This document shows, piece after piece, positions 35,185 through 43,774 of a stretch of DNA of 45,905 nt. The position numbers and the translations under genes were made by a program. The notes under the pieces are model-generated. The model was not told the origin of the DNA, searched no databases, and saw only the letters and a program-made list of their open reading frames with translations. Source of the stretch: Fuerstiella sp. (GTDB lineage Bacteria > Planctomycetota > Planctomycetia > Planctomycetales > Planctomycetaceae); contig JAKVAY010000050.1 of NCBI GenBank assembly GCA_022447185.1, positions 1 to 45,905 on the forward strand, read 5' to 3'. Position 1 is the first letter of the stretch, and each line of letters starts with the position of its first letter.

Positions 35185-36471
35185 TCACGCTGCAAATGCA
35201 GAAACGATCAAAGAGACATTCTGACCCCCAAAACCGAAACTATTGGACAGTGCCGTCCGCAGTGGCATTTCACGAGCTTCGTTGGGGATATAGTCCAGAT
35301 CACACTCGGGATCCGGTGTTCCATAGTTGATGGTGGGCGGCAGTACGCCGTCCCGAATTGCCATGAGGCATGTGATGGCCTCGACACTACCGGCGGCGGC
35401 GATCAGGTGCCCCATCATGCTCTTGATGCTGGAAACCGGTACCTGTTGAGCATGATCACCTAATCCGCCCTTGATGGCCATGGTTTCAATGCGGTCGTTG
35501 ACCTTGGTACTGGTTCCATGAGCATTCACATAGTCGACTTCTTCCGGGTTGATTTCTGCATCGTCGAGCGCCATACGAATACAGCTGATTGCTCCCCGAC
35601 CTTCCGGATGAATATCCGTGATTCGAAATGCGTCGGCCGATGATCCATAGCCGCGAATTTCGCCGTAAATGTGCGCCCCACGGGCCTTTGCGTGTTCCAG
35701 TTCTTCAAGGATCACCATTCCAGCCCCTTCGCCCAGTACGAATCCGTCTCGAGTCAGGTCGAAGGGGCGTGACGCCGTGGACGGGCTGTCGTTCCGCTCC
35801 GAAAGTGCTGTCAGCAGATTGAATCCAGTGAGACCAAATGGATGGATCATGCTGTGGGCGCCACCGGAAAGCATCGCGTCCGCGTCACCGCGACGAATGA
35901 TCTCGGTCGCTTCTCCTATGGCTTGACTCGACGCTGCACAGGCCGTGAGGCAATTCAAATTTGGGCCCTGAGCATTGAACAGACTGGCCAGGTGAGCAGC
36001 CGCCATGTTCGGTTCCAGCTCCATTTCGAACTGAGGATTCATTCGGCCAAGAAAGTCATGAGTGAATTTTTCCTGGTTGACGACACCTTCATCCTGGCAG
36101 TCCGCAACCAGTTCCATGAACTGCATGAAATCCTGCTGTCCTTCACCTGCTCCAAGATAAACGCCAAATTGTGACGGATCAAAGCGGACATCTTCAGTCA
36201 GTCCGGAATCGGCAATGGCCTGCGTGGCTGCTCCAATTGCGAAACGAATATTTCGGCCGGCGTCAGTAAAACGTTCCGTGTCATCGACGTAGTCTGCAAG
36301 CCGATAGTCTTTGACTTCGGCTGCAAACTGTGTTGGGAATCTGGCCGCGTCGAAATAGGTAATTCGGTCCACACCGGAAGCCCCTTCCCGGAGTTTTTCC
36401 CACATGGATTCGACCGTATTTCCCAACGGGGTGATGCACCCGATTCCTGTCACCACTACACGACGTTTCAT
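35185..36471 (-). CDS. fabF: Beta-ketoacyl-ACP synthase, FabF-like
   Basis: A 428-residue condensing enzyme. The Cys-His-His triad is C178 (LTACAASS), H318 (NAHGTSTKVND) and H355 (SMMGHLIAAAG), with K350 in SSIKS. Spacing between them equals that of E. coli FabF, offset by fifteen residues. TGIGCITPLGN starts the thiolase fold and FGFGGQNVSL ends it. It should extend an ACP-bound acyl chain with malonyl-ACP in the cytosol. It ends an apparent operon, 12 bases after the first FabZ-like gene. It may serve ordinary fatty acid synthesis or a specialised lipid; the dedicated ACP beside it favours the latter. ATG at 36471 fits the family start MKRRVVVTGIG. Confidence 0.95.
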   Translation of the reverse strand: MKRRVVVTGIGCITPLGNTVESMWEKLREGASGVDRITYFDAARFPTQFAAEVKDYRLADYVDDTERFTDAGRNIRFAIGAATQAIADSGLTEDVRFDPSQFGVYLGAGEGQQDFMQFMELVADCQDEGVVNQEKFTHDFLGRMNPQFEMELEPNMAAAHLASLFNAQGPNLNCLTACAASSQAIGEATEIIRRGDADAMLSGGAHSMIHPFGLTGFNLLTALSERNDSPSTASRPFDLTRDGFVLGEGAGMVILEELEHAKARGAHIYGEIRGYGSSADAFRITDIHPEGRGAISCIRMALDDAEINPEEVDYVNAHGTSTKVNDRIETMAIKGGLGDHAQQVPVSSIKSMMGHLIAAAGSVEAITCLMAIRDGVLPPTINYGTPDPECDLDYIPNEAREMPLRTALSNSFGFGGQNVSLIVSAFAA

Positions 36472-36483
36472 CCTCTTCTCCCG

Positions 36484-36984
36484 TCACTGCGACGCAGTGC
36501 CTTCCGAATGTCCCGTGCCGGTTTTTCCAACGTCCATGATATCCATCAGGTTCATGCGGAAGACGAAGTTCTTTTGATCGATCCGACTCAACTGAGGATC
36601 GTCCGAGGTGAGATGCACGAACATGATATCACCATTTGCCACAAGGCGATCGCCGACCGTCGCTTTGACGGTGACTGATCCACCTTCTTCACGAACGTCC
36701 TGCAGTGTTGCCGAATAGATCAACTGGTCGCCAGGCAGCGCCCAACTGTGAAATTCGATCCGTGGGACCTTGGCGAGAATCACGTTGTACGCGAAATCGT
36801 TGACTTCACCCAGCAGAATGCCACCAGTCTGAGCCATTCCTTCAATCATCAGTGTCGCAGGCATCACCGGAAATCCGGGATAGTGATCGTGCAGGTGCTC
36901 TTCTGCGAGTGACACATTCTTCACAGCTGTGGCATGGTGGCCGGATTCGAATTCGACAAACCTGTCTATCCAGTACCAGCGCAT
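36484..36984 (-). CDS. fabZ: FabZ-like 3-hydroxyacyl-ACP dehydratase (copy A)
   Basis: A 166-residue hot-dog fold dehydratase. The catalytic pair is H34 in LHDHYPGFPVMPATL and E48 in MIEGMAQTGG. Usual FabZ has PGVLQIEAMAQ; here PATLMIEGMAQ replaces Gly-Val with Ala-Thr. It should dehydrate 3-hydroxyacyl-ACP to enoyl-ACP. A C-terminal extension of about 25 residues (MNLMDIMDVGKTGTG onward) has no match in plain FabZ. It is 18 bases after the ACP stop and 12 before the FabF-like gene, which makes a tight three-gene unit. A second FabZ-like copy at 38.5 kb shares the H34/E48 spacing but differs elsewhere. Confidence 0.9.
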   Translation of the reverse strand: MRWYWIDRFVEFESGHHATAVKNVSLAEEHLHDHYPGFPVMPATLMIEGMAQTGGILLGEVNDFAYNVILAKVPRIEFHSWALPGDQLIYSATLQDVREEGGSVTVKATVGDRLVANGDIMFVHLTSDDPQLSRIDQKNFVFRMNLMDIMDVGKTGTGHSEGTASQ

Positions 36985-37002
36985 TTCTGACTCCGGTTGC
37001 TG

Positions 37003-37389
37003 CTAGCCAACCCTTGTACCAATGTACTTGCAAATCATATCGACGGTGAACAGATTCGGAATTGCGCTGACCTGCGGATCTTTGGCAAATCTGTCAATAT
37101 CCGCGTGGGGCATTTTCTCGCGAAGCTGAACAAGGCCCTGCTCGGTGACCCTGTCATCTTCAACGAAGCCGGAATCCGCTGCGGCCAGGTTTTCCGGAAA
37201 CAGCTCGCCACGAGGAATCGTGATATCAAACTCTTTCTCGAGACGAAATACGATGTCCAAAAAGTCGATCGATTCAGCTCCCAGATCGCCGATCAGTGTG
37301 GCTTCCGGTGTCGCTTCGTCATCATCCAGACCAAGGGCATCGATGAGGGTCTCGCGAACCTTGTCGAAAACTTCTTCATTCGACGGCAT
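37003..37389 (-). CDS. Long atypical acyl carrier protein
   Basis: A 128-residue ACP. Ser40 in LGAESIDFLDIVFRLEKEF is the phosphopantetheine site, though the usual DSL is ESI. The first 60 residues are an ordinary ACP with the acidic second helix. An insert of about 45 residues (about 63-110, ELFPENLAAADSGFVEDDRV onward) lies before the final helix, SAIPNLFTVDMICKYI. Plain ACPs are near 80 residues, so this one is enlarged. ATG at 37389 has AGGAG upstream; 35 more codons open before it look like the spacer. It is the start of a tight unit with FabZ-A and FabF. The ESI variant and insert suggest a carrier reserved for this cluster. Confidence 0.9.
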   Translation of the reverse strand: MPSNEEVFDKVRETLIDALGLDDDEATPEATLIGDLGAESIDFLDIVFRLEKEFDITIPRGELFPENLAAADSGFVEDDRVTEQGLVQLREKMPHADIDRFAKDPQVSAIPNLFTVDMICKYIGTRVG

Positions 37390-37680
37390 GTTGATGTTTC
37401 TCCTGATTCGCACGCGACGTGTTGACACACCGCGGTGAATTGATGTTTTCACAAAAAATCGTGACCGCACAAGATGTGCGACACACTTCAGCACAACTGT
37501 GATTTCAGATGCTGAAATGTCTGAAACCAGTGATCCGAAACTTAAAACTTAGAGGAAAGGACAGACAGGACAAAATCCCCGTTTTCCCGCCAGGGACCAA
37601 AATTCGCTGGACGGGAATTGTAAATACACGTGTTTTGCATTGCGACTGCAGTCGGATGGCCGTTCCGGCGAAACAGACGG

Positions 37681-38433
37681 TTACAGTCCACCCAGAGTCA
37701 GACCCCCGTCAACTGTCAGGATCTGTCCGGTAATATATGACGATTCCTGCTGCGCCAGAAAGCGTACCGCATTCGCAATGTCGGAGGGAGTCCCAAGCCG
37801 TCTGGCTGGAATCTTCTTTTTGATTTCCTTTCCGGCAGCGCTCACGACCTCCTTAGTCATGTCTGTTTCGATGAACCCCGGAGCAACGGCGTTTGCAGTG
37901 ATTCCGCGGCGGGAAAGTTCTGCAGCAATACAGCGCGTGAAACCTTCGACCCCACCCTTGCTCGCGGCGTAGTTCGCCTGGCCGGGATTGGCGACGTTCG
38001 CCGCAACGCTCGACATATTAATAATTCGACCATACCGCTGAGACATCATCTGGCGAGTGACGGCCTTACAGAAGTTAAAAACACTGTTTAAATTCGTGGT
38101 GATCACGTCCTGCCAGTCAGATTCATTCATCATCGCCAACAGGCCGTCACGGATGATACCGGCATTATTGACGAGGATGTCCAGACTATCCCACATTTCA
38201 ACAACATCGGAGACAATCCTGTCGGCTGCCTCCTTCGATCGGACATCGGCCTGAATAGCGACGCACTCACCGCCGGTTTCCTTCACTGCAGCTACGACTT
38301 CGTCTGCAGCGGCGGAATTGGAGTTGTAAATGAATGCTACGCGCGCTCCGTCTGCAGCCAGGCATTCTACCACCGCCCTGCCAATACCTCGGCTTCCACC
38401 AGTGACAAGTGCAACGCGTCCTTCAAGACTCAT
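37681..38433 (-). CDS. fabG: 3-oxoacyl-ACP reductase FabG
   Basis: A 250-residue short-chain dehydrogenase. TGGSRGIG (11-18) binds NADP(H), NNAG (89-92) is the structural loop, and the catalytic residues are Ser142 in NMSSVA, Tyr155 and Lys159 in YAASKGG. The end GQILTVDGGLTLGGL is typical. It reduces 3-oxoacyl-ACP after each condensation. It lies upstream of the ACP with a 290-base spacer, and downstream of FabZ-B by 92 bases, so it is either in the same transcript or has its own promoter for ACP onward. ATG at 38433 fits the family start. Confidence 0.95.
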   Translation of the reverse strand: MSLEGRVALVTGGSRGIGRAVVECLAADGARVAFIYNSNSAAADEVVAAVKETGGECVAIQADVRSKEAADRIVSDVVEMWDSLDILVNNAGIIRDGLLAMMNESDWQDVITTNLNSVFNFCKAVTRQMMSQRYGRIINMSSVAANVANPGQANYAASKGGVEGFTRCIAAELSRRGITANAVAPGFIETDMTKEVVSAAGKEIKKKIPARRLGTPSDIANAVRFLAQQESSYITGQILTVDGGLTLGGL

Positions 38434-38525
38434 TCGTTCGATTCCATTTGTGTTGGTTTAGCTGAACCAGACGAGCAGAAATCTGTGTGTCCTGGTTTGC
38501 CATACAAATATGCGATGTTCTGAAG

Positions 38526-39002
38526 TCAACCCGCACTGGGTCTCATTTGAGCATACTGCTCTTTCATCGCCGCGATCAGTCTCTGATCGTTTGCAGCCAT
38601 GTCCGGACGTCGGTCAGACAGATTCTGCTTCGACAGGATGAGACGTGCACTGACGGCCGATTCGCCGTCCACCGTGCCGGATGCCGCAAACGATACCTGA
38701 TGGTCATCGTTTTTCCTCATTTTCGCTGTGACATTCAGAGTACGTCCGGGTTTCAAAAAACTGTTGAATTTCACAGCTTTTGCCTGATGCAGAAGTACGG
38801 CACTGTATCTGAATTGATCCGTCACTCGCGAGAGCCAGGCACAGGACTGAACCATTGCCTCAACCATCATTACCCCTGGCAATACCGAAAATCCCGGAAA
38901 GTGGTCCTGTAGATATTCTTCGGCCAGCGAAACGTTCTTGAGCGTCGCAATCGATTCACCCGGAATAATTTCGATGATCCGGTCGACGAGACAGAATTTC
39001 AT
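38526..39002 (-). CDS. fabZ: FabZ-like 3-hydroxyacyl-ACP dehydratase (copy B)
   Basis: A 158-residue hot-dog dehydratase. Catalytic residues are H34 in LQDHFPGFSVLPGV and E48 in MMVEAMVQSCAW. GFSV replaces the more usual GxPV at the strand after the catalytic His. KNVSLAEEYLQDHFPGF is close in wording to copy A (KNVSLAEEHLHDHYPGF), so the two copies look like relatives. The frame opens eleven codons earlier at a GTG (39035), but MKFCLVDRI fits the family start at 39002. It is first gene of the acyl cluster, divergent from the YTV-type gene. Confidence 0.88.
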   Translation of the reverse strand: MKFCLVDRIIEIIPGESIATLKNVSLAEEYLQDHFPGFSVLPGVMMVEAMVQSCAWLSRVTDQFRYSAVLLHQAKAVKFNSFLKPGRTLNVTAKMRKNDDHQVSFAASGTVDGESAVSARLILSKQNLSDRRPDMAANDQRLIAAMKEQYAQMRPSAG

Positions 39003-39586
39003 GGAATGCGACCGCTTCTCAGGTACGAATTTCACCCACCATAACTCAGCAGCAGGTGAGCGGGACTATATCCATCGATAACATTGCGAACAACGGCCAG
39101 AAACCGGAACCTGAAATCAATCCTGATCGCGAGAGGGAACAATGCGCAGAGGTGCCGGTTGAAGATCGTGTGGATTACCGATCTTGTGCCGATGGTCATG
39201 GATCTCAGTATTTTGTGGAGGATAACGCAACCAAGACTGCCTAAGATTCCTAATTGATAATAAAAGACTTATCCATTACTTGTGTCTAACACTTACAAAA
39301 GCCCCTTTATTGTTCATGTCTCCTAAACGAATATAGTTGTGCATATTTGTTTCTCGTTGTAAACACCCCGTGCTATATTCCCGGTGATGGATGGTGTCTC
39401 ACTCATTCCTGAGGAGCCGGTTGGGCAATCGACTCAACAGGAGAAGGAGTAAGAGAGGAATTCTGTCAATCAACGGTTTGGATGCCGACGCCATGCAATT
39501 GCGGGTCTGGATTTCGGGGGTGTTCTCCGAAGGCTCATCCGTTTTTCTTGTGGATCAATGCGATTCAAGTTAGGAGTTGTAGAGAC
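39003..39586. other. Divergent promoter region, acyl cluster and YTV gene
   Basis: About 580 bases. The stretch 39240-39400 is clearly AT-richer than its surroundings. It should hold both promoters. Two plus-strand open frames (39056-39244, 39391-39573) have no domain and poor starts; I reject them. The last 30 bases include TTAGGAGTTGTAGAGAC, the ribosome site for the YTV gene. Confidence 0.5.
39371..39379 (+). promoter_or_regulatory. Possible extended -10 upstream of the YTV gene
   Basis: TGCTATATT is an extended -10-like element (TGn then TATATT) in the AT-rich stretch, about 210 bases before the YTV start. The -35 region (TTCTCG or neighbours) is weak, so the call rests on the -10 only. 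Confidence 0.3.
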
Positions 39587-40930
39587 ATGCGGAATGTCTT
39601 GTCATTCGCGGCGGCAGCCATCATGGCTGCATCTGCACAGGCAGGCTGCTTCGGCGGCGGCAAAGCAAGCTCGTGTTGCGCTGCTCCTTGTTCCTCGTGC
39701 TGTAGCCCATGCGGCTCCAGCCGTTGTGGTTCAAGTTGCGGTACTATGGAAACTGTTGAAAAGACAATCATGGTTCCACAGATGGTTACGGAATCGCGTA
39801 CCGTAACTGTGAATGTTCCTCACACGGAACAACGAGAAGGAACACGTACGGTCTGTCGAACGGTTTGTGAAGATGTTGAACAGACATACACCGTGATGGT
39901 TCCTCACACGGAACAGCGAGAAGGAACACGTACGGTCTGTCGAACGGTTTGTGAAGACGTTGAACAGACATACACAGTGATGGTTCCTTATACGGAACAG
40001 CGAGAAGGAACACGTACGGTCTGTCGAACCGTTTTTGAAGACGTTGAGCAGACGTATACAGTAATGGTTCCTTACACGGAAGAACGTTCCGGAACACGTA
40101 CGGTCTGTCGAACCATTTGTGAAGACGTTGAAAAGACATACACGGTATGCGTACCTCATCAGGAGGAACGACAGGGGACTCGGACTGTCTGTCGGTCTGT
40201 TCCTGTGACGAAGACTCGCACAGTTTGTCAGGACCAGGGGCACTGGGAAGAACAGCCGTGTGACTGTTGTCCGACACCAGCCTGTGGCGATGGCTGCAGC
40301 AGTTGCGGTTCTTCCTGCAGTGATGGCTGTGCTCCGACAGCATGTTGTGACACTCGTAAAGTCTGGGTTCCAAACATTGTTCAGACAGAGGTGGAATATA
40401 CCTGTTATGAAAACCAGACGACTGAAGAACCTTGTACTTACACTGTCACCACTTACAGTCAGGAAGAGCGAACCTGCACTGTTCAGGTCGCGCGTGAGGT
40501 TCAGGAAGAAGTTCCCTACACATACTGCGTGACGGTTTGTAAACCCGAACAGCGAACCTGCACTGTTCAGGTCGCGCGTGAGGTTCAGGAAGAAGTTCCC
40601 TACACATACTGCGTGACGGTTTGCAAACCCGAAGAGCGAACCTGCACCGTTCAGGTTGCACGCGAGGTTCAGGAAGAAGTTCCCTACACGTACTGTGTGA
40701 CGGTTTGCAAAGCCGAAGAGCGAACCTGCACCGTTCAGGTTGCACGCGAGGTTCAGGAAGAAGTTCCCTACACGTACTGTGTGACGGTTTGTAAACCCGA
40801 GGAGCGTGAAGTGCAGGTTCAGGTTTGCCGAATGGTTGAGAAAACTGTCACCTGTCAGGTTTGCCGACCTGCGTGCGAAGATTCCTGTGCTCCATCCTGC
40901 TGTGAAAGCAGCTGTGGTGGCTGTCATTAA
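39587..40930 (+). CDS. Cysteine-rich YTV-type repeat cell-wall protein
   Basis: A 447-residue exported protein. Signal peptide MRNVLSFAAAAIMAASAQAG ends before a Cys/Ser/Gly-rich stretch (about 20-50: CCAAPCSSCCSPCGSS). Two arrays of 28-residue repeats follow. Array A has about five units of the type VPHTEQREGTRTVCRTVCED plus VEQTYTVM. A second Cys-rich linker (CDCCPTPACGDGCSSCG) separates it from array B, four full units of the type ERTCTVQVAREVQEEVPYTY plus CVTVCKPE. The end is CESSCGGCH. Planctomycete YTV proteins have such Cys-rich, Tyr-Thr-Val repeats and are linked to the proteinaceous cell wall by disulfides. The frame opens 35 codons earlier, but ATG at 39587 has AGGAG upstream and starts the signal. 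Divergent from the acyl cluster; a terminator follows. Confidence 0.9.
   Translation: MRNVLSFAAAAIMAASAQAGCFGGGKASSCCAAPCSSCCSPCGSSRCGSSCGTMETVEKTIMVPQMVTESRTVTVNVPHTEQREGTRTVCRTVCEDVEQTYTVMVPHTEQREGTRTVCRTVCEDVEQTYTVMVPYTEQREGTRTVCRTVFEDVEQTYTVMVPYTEERSGTRTVCRTICEDVEKTYTVCVPHQEERQGTRTVCRSVPVTKTRTVCQDQGHWEEQPCDCCPTPACGDGCSSCGSSCSDGCAPTACCDTRKVWVPNIVQTEVEYTCYENQTTEEPCTYTVTTYSQEERTCTVQVAREVQEEVPYTYCVTVCKPEQRTCTVQVAREVQEEVPYTYCVTVCKPEERTCTVQVAREVQEEVPYTYCVTVCKAEERTCTVQVAREVQEEVPYTYCVTVCKPEEREVQVQVCRMVEKTVTCQVCRPACEDSCAPSCCESSCGGCH
39815..40234 (+). repeat. Tandem 84-bp repeat array A (in YTV gene)
   Basis: Five 84-base units start at 39815, 39899, 39983, 40067 and 40151. The first two are almost identical in DNA; the third has one Cys codon changed to Phe (TVFED); the fourth and fifth diverge more. 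The reading frame is kept throughout, so the array lengthens the protein by whole units. Confidence 0.9.
40463..40870 (+). repeat. Tandem 84-bp repeat array B (in YTV gene)
   Basis: Units start at 40463, 40547, 40631 and 40715, with a shorter diverged unit from 40799. Units 1 and 2 are nearly identical, and units 3 and 4 are nearly identical, but the two pairs differ from each other at the same synonymous sites (GTCGCGCGT versus GTTGCACGC). This points to doubling inside an older pair. Confidence 0.9.
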
Positions 40931-40942
40931 ATGAGTTTTATG

Positions 40943-40967
40943 ACCGGTCTGCTTCCGGCAGACCGGT
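40943..40967. repeat. 10-bp hairpin after the YTV gene
   Basis: ACCGGTCTGC (40943-40952) pairs perfectly with GCAGACCGGT (40958-40967) across loop TTCCG, twelve bases after the stop. No T run follows, so by itself it would pause polymerase or protect the mRNA end; the next hairpin supplies the T run. Confidence 0.7.
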
Positions 40968-40984
40968 TATGACAGAAGTGATCC

Positions 40985-41016
40985 ACCCCGACAGGTTTTC
41001 CTGGCGGGGTGTTTTT
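40985..41016 (+). terminator. Rho-independent terminator of the YTV gene
   Basis: ACCCCG-A-CAGG, loop TTTT, CCTG-G-CGGGGT with one A/G mismatch, followed by G and TTTTT. It is the second of two stacked hairpins after the YTV stop and lies 84 bases from the stop of the converging TolC-type gene. Confidence 0.75.
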
Positions 41017-41099
41017 ATGGCAGTTGGGATTGAGAGAAGCCCGGGCGCAATTGCAGACACGGCGGCTTTGCCATCGGTTCAAAAACGAGTGCGAGCAGG

Positions 41100-43241
41100 T
41101 TACACGCGGTTGCTGTTCTCCGGCATCGGTGGGGAAATGTCGGTAGCCTCAGGTCCGGAGTCGCCGTTCGGGACAATCGGGCTCCGTTCGATCGTACCGG
41201 TCGGTCCGGGGGAAATGAACTCGGCAGGCTCGGTGTGCAGGTGCGGGTTGGGCTTTGCATGAATCCGTTCGGCCGCGTGAATGGCGGCATCACAATTGGC
41301 GTCGTGACACCACTGACCCTCTGCAAGGTAAACGCCATTGTATTCCAGTAAAGAACCGGTAGCCAGATTCAGATTCACCAGCGCCTTATTGTAGTTAACG
41401 ACCTGTTGGTAGTATGCGATCTCCGCTGCTGCAGCACTGGCCTGAGCTCGCAGCACCAGGTCCAGTGTGCCGGCTCCGACCTGCTCTGTATAGCTGAGCT
41501 TTTCAACGCGTTCCTGAGCCGCCTGAAGACGTTTGTGATGTGACTGGGCTGTTGCAAAGGCTGCCGTGACTTCCTGTACTGCAATGGCAATCTCGTGTGA
41601 CACATTCCTTTCCTGAGCTGCCAGTACCGCAGTATCTTTGGCCAGTTGCAGTTCCAGGTTCCGAACCTGACTTCTCTGACTGCGGTAGCCAATCGGCACC
41701 GTCACTTCAACTCCTGCTGTCCATGTATCGAGCCCGGCTCTGCCAAATGAACCGTAGCCACTGCGAATTGGCAGGCCTGTAACGGGCTCGAGAATTCCAT
41801 CGTCAATTAGTCGGTCACCAAAAGCGTTGACATCGTAGCTGCCAACCGCGTTCACTGTCGGCCGGACAAGACTTCGAGCCGCTTTCAGCTGTAACTGGAG
41901 ACTTTTAATGCGGAATTTCTGTGCCCGAAGTTCTGTGCGAAGACTCAACCCCTGGTGCAGTGAGAAATTCCAGTCCGGAATGTATTCTGCAATGGCCGGC
42001 TTATCTGACGGTCTTAGAACACGACCGTCGTTGACCGGAAGTCCCATAAGCCGTCTCAGTTCAGATTCTGTTCGAAATGTGTTGTTCAGAGACTGCTCAA
42101 CTTCTGCCTTTGTTTCGTAGAACCGATCTTTTGCCTGTAGTTCGTCGGCAGGATTGAGGATTCCGACGTCCTTCTTGTCCTTCGATTCCTGCCACGTCCG
42201 CCTGGCACTGCGGTGAGCGATGACGGCGGTGTCAAACGTTCGATAGGCGAGATACAGATCCCAGTATGCATTTTCAATATCACGAACTGAGTTGCGAACG
42301 GCCAGCTCAAATCCGGCAATGGTTATGTCGTTGTTGATTCGCGAAATGACCACCCCCTGACCGACACCGGTGATGGCTCCAAAAGCCGGATTCTGCGGAC
42401 CCGCGATCCGTGTGAACTCAACCCCGCTGCCGGCGAGCAACGGCTGACGGATGGAAAGTCCCAGACTCCCGGTATATGCAGAGGTAAGCGGAGTTCCGGC
42501 CGGAGTTCCCAGATAGTTCCAGTTATGTGACAGCGCGATCGTTCCACCGGTTGCAAATTGTTTGCTGAGTGCCGAAGTAAAAGCCCCGGTCTCACGGGGA
42601 ATCAGAGTTGCTGAACTGCGACCCCAAAGGGCTGATGTCGTAAACTGCGTGTCAAACCGCGACAACGCGGCTTCAAGTCCCAGTCCTGCACCAAAAAGGA
42701 TTCCGGACTCCTGGATCGCAGGATCATACACTGACGACGCAACACGCGGGTTGTTGAGCACACTTGAGCTTCCAATTCCACCTGGTGCTGCCGTTTCCAC
42801 AATCTCGTTGTTGGAGAGCGCAGTCCGAACGGCTTCATTCAGTGACAGCGTGTGAATTTCTTCTTCAACGCGCCGCAACAGGTTCCGTGGCTCAATGGTT
42901 GTTTGCACTGCTTCCGCGGTCACGTTGTCCAGACAGACGTGTTCAATTTTTGCGCCGTATTCGCGATCCGATGAACCTTGATGGTCGCCGTCATCGTGCC
43001 ACGATCGTTCGGGCAACGGCTTGCGCACTGTTGCGCAGCCGGAAATGAACGGAGCAATTGCAATTGCGAAAAAACAGACAAATACAGGAGCCATAAGTTG
43101 CCACTGAACTGGTCGGTCAGAAATCGAACGATACTGACTGTGGGCAACTCCGCTGGACGACAGACAGGTCAGGAGCGACTGGATCTGACGTCGGAAATGT
43201 TTTGACGTTAGACGGACAAAGTGGTCCGTTGGAATCAGCAT
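41100..43241 (-). CDS. TolC-family outer-membrane efflux protein (lipoprotein-like)
   Basis: A 713-residue outer-membrane factor. ATG at 43241 has AGGGA seven bases upstream. A long N-terminus ends in a hydrophobic stretch with lipobox-like FISGCA (about 65-70). The body has the TolC (OEP) pattern: long Ala/Leu/Gln helices (VRNSVRDIENAYWDLYLAYRTF, LELQLAKDTAVLAAQERNV, VAQ.. and VNYNKALVNLNLATGSLL, the usual C-terminal helix). The final 75 residues are Pro/Glu-rich and acidic. It would form the outer-membrane tunnel of an efflux system. An RND/MMPL protein is encoded just upstream on the same strand (44.5 kb). No membrane-fusion protein is seen. ATG at 43094 is a shorter alternative start. Confidence 0.9.
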   Translation of the reverse strand: MLIPTDHFVRLTSKHFRRQIQSLLTCLSSSGVAHSQYRSISDRPVQWQLMAPVFVCFFAIAIAPFISGCATVRKPLPERSWHDDGDHQGSSDREYGAKIEHVCLDNVTAEAVQTTIEPRNLLRRVEEEIHTLSLNEAVRTALSNNEIVETAAPGGIGSSSVLNNPRVASSVYDPAIQESGILFGAGLGLEAALSRFDTQFTTSALWGRSSATLIPRETGAFTSALSKQFATGGTIALSHNWNYLGTPAGTPLTSAYTGSLGLSIRQPLLAGSGVEFTRIAGPQNPAFGAITGVGQGVVISRINNDITIAGFELAVRNSVRDIENAYWDLYLAYRTFDTAVIAHRSARRTWQESKDKKDVGILNPADELQAKDRFYETKAEVEQSLNNTFRTESELRRLMGLPVNDGRVLRPSDKPAIAEYIPDWNFSLHQGLSLRTELRAQKFRIKSLQLQLKAARSLVRPTVNAVGSYDVNAFGDRLIDDGILEPVTGLPIRSGYGSFGRAGLDTWTAGVEVTVPIGYRSQRSQVRNLELQLAKDTAVLAAQERNVSHEIAIAVQEVTAAFATAQSHHKRLQAAQERVEKLSYTEQVGAGTLDLVLRAQASAAAAEIAYYQQVVNYNKALVNLNLATGSLLEYNGVYLAEGQWCHDANCDAAIHAAERIHAKPNPHLHTEPAEFISPGPTGTIERSPIVPNGDSGPEATDISPPMPENSNRV

Positions 43242-43378
43242 AGGACATCCCTGTCACGGCAACGCCACGGTTGGACGCTTTTCCGCACCTTCTGCCACAG
43301 TCCTCCGAGTCAATTTCATCGGAAAAGTCTGCGCAATCGTTACGGTTGACGTCACCGGTGTAATCCACGTTACGTGGT

Positions 43379-43696
43379 TCAGCCGGCAGAGTTGCTATCG
43401 GTTGATGTCTCTGATGGACTTGAAGAGGGTCTGGCGGCCGCATACTCCGTATAACGCATCCCCAGTGACTTCTTCACAAAGACGACCTCACCCGCATCGT
43501 TTCCCTCAATTGCGTGACCGGCAAACTGCAGCAGATAGCCACCAGTGAAGCATCCAAGTACGTAGTACCAGGCAAAGCCTTCGATCCAGAAGGCGGGTGC
43601 GACGAAAAACGCCAGAGGCACTCCCACCAGATGAAGTGCTTGATTGGCGCGATTCGTATGACGAGGCAGATAATTTCTGAGAAATCGCCGGATCAT
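43379..43696 (-). CDS. DUF962 / Mpo1-like membrane protein
   Basis: A 105-residue protein with two short membrane segments (about 26-38 and 44-60). NRANQALHLVGVPLAF and QFAGHAIEGNDAGEVV carry the His residues of the DUF962/Mpo1 family, which in yeast is an iron-dependent alpha-oxidation enzyme for 2-hydroxy fatty acids; the bacterial role is less clear. The C-terminal 20 residues are Ser/Pro-rich. No strong ribosome site precedes ATG at 43696. It lies between the GroES-like and TolC genes, same strand. Confidence 0.85.
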   Translation of the reverse strand: MIRRFLRNYLPRHTNRANQALHLVGVPLAFFVAPAFWIEGFAWYYVLGCFTGGYLLQFAGHAIEGNDAGEVVFVKKSLGMRYTEYAAARPSSSPSETSTDSNSAG

Positions 43697-43774
43697 GTAG
43701 ATGGTTAGTTACGGCAGACGGATTCGTCGTAGGGCCTGAACACCGTGGATTTCTGTAGTGAAACGGAAATCAGA

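Noticed and set aside
39815..40870. Regular repeats that could be mistaken for a CRISPR array
   Set aside because: Units are 84 bp with no unique spacers and lie inside a coding frame; no cas gene is present.
39731..40927. Long antisense open frame (398 codons) across the YTV gene
   Set aside because: It arises because the 84-bp repeats keep one antisense phase free of stops; the sense strand has the signal peptide, ribosome site and Cys pattern.
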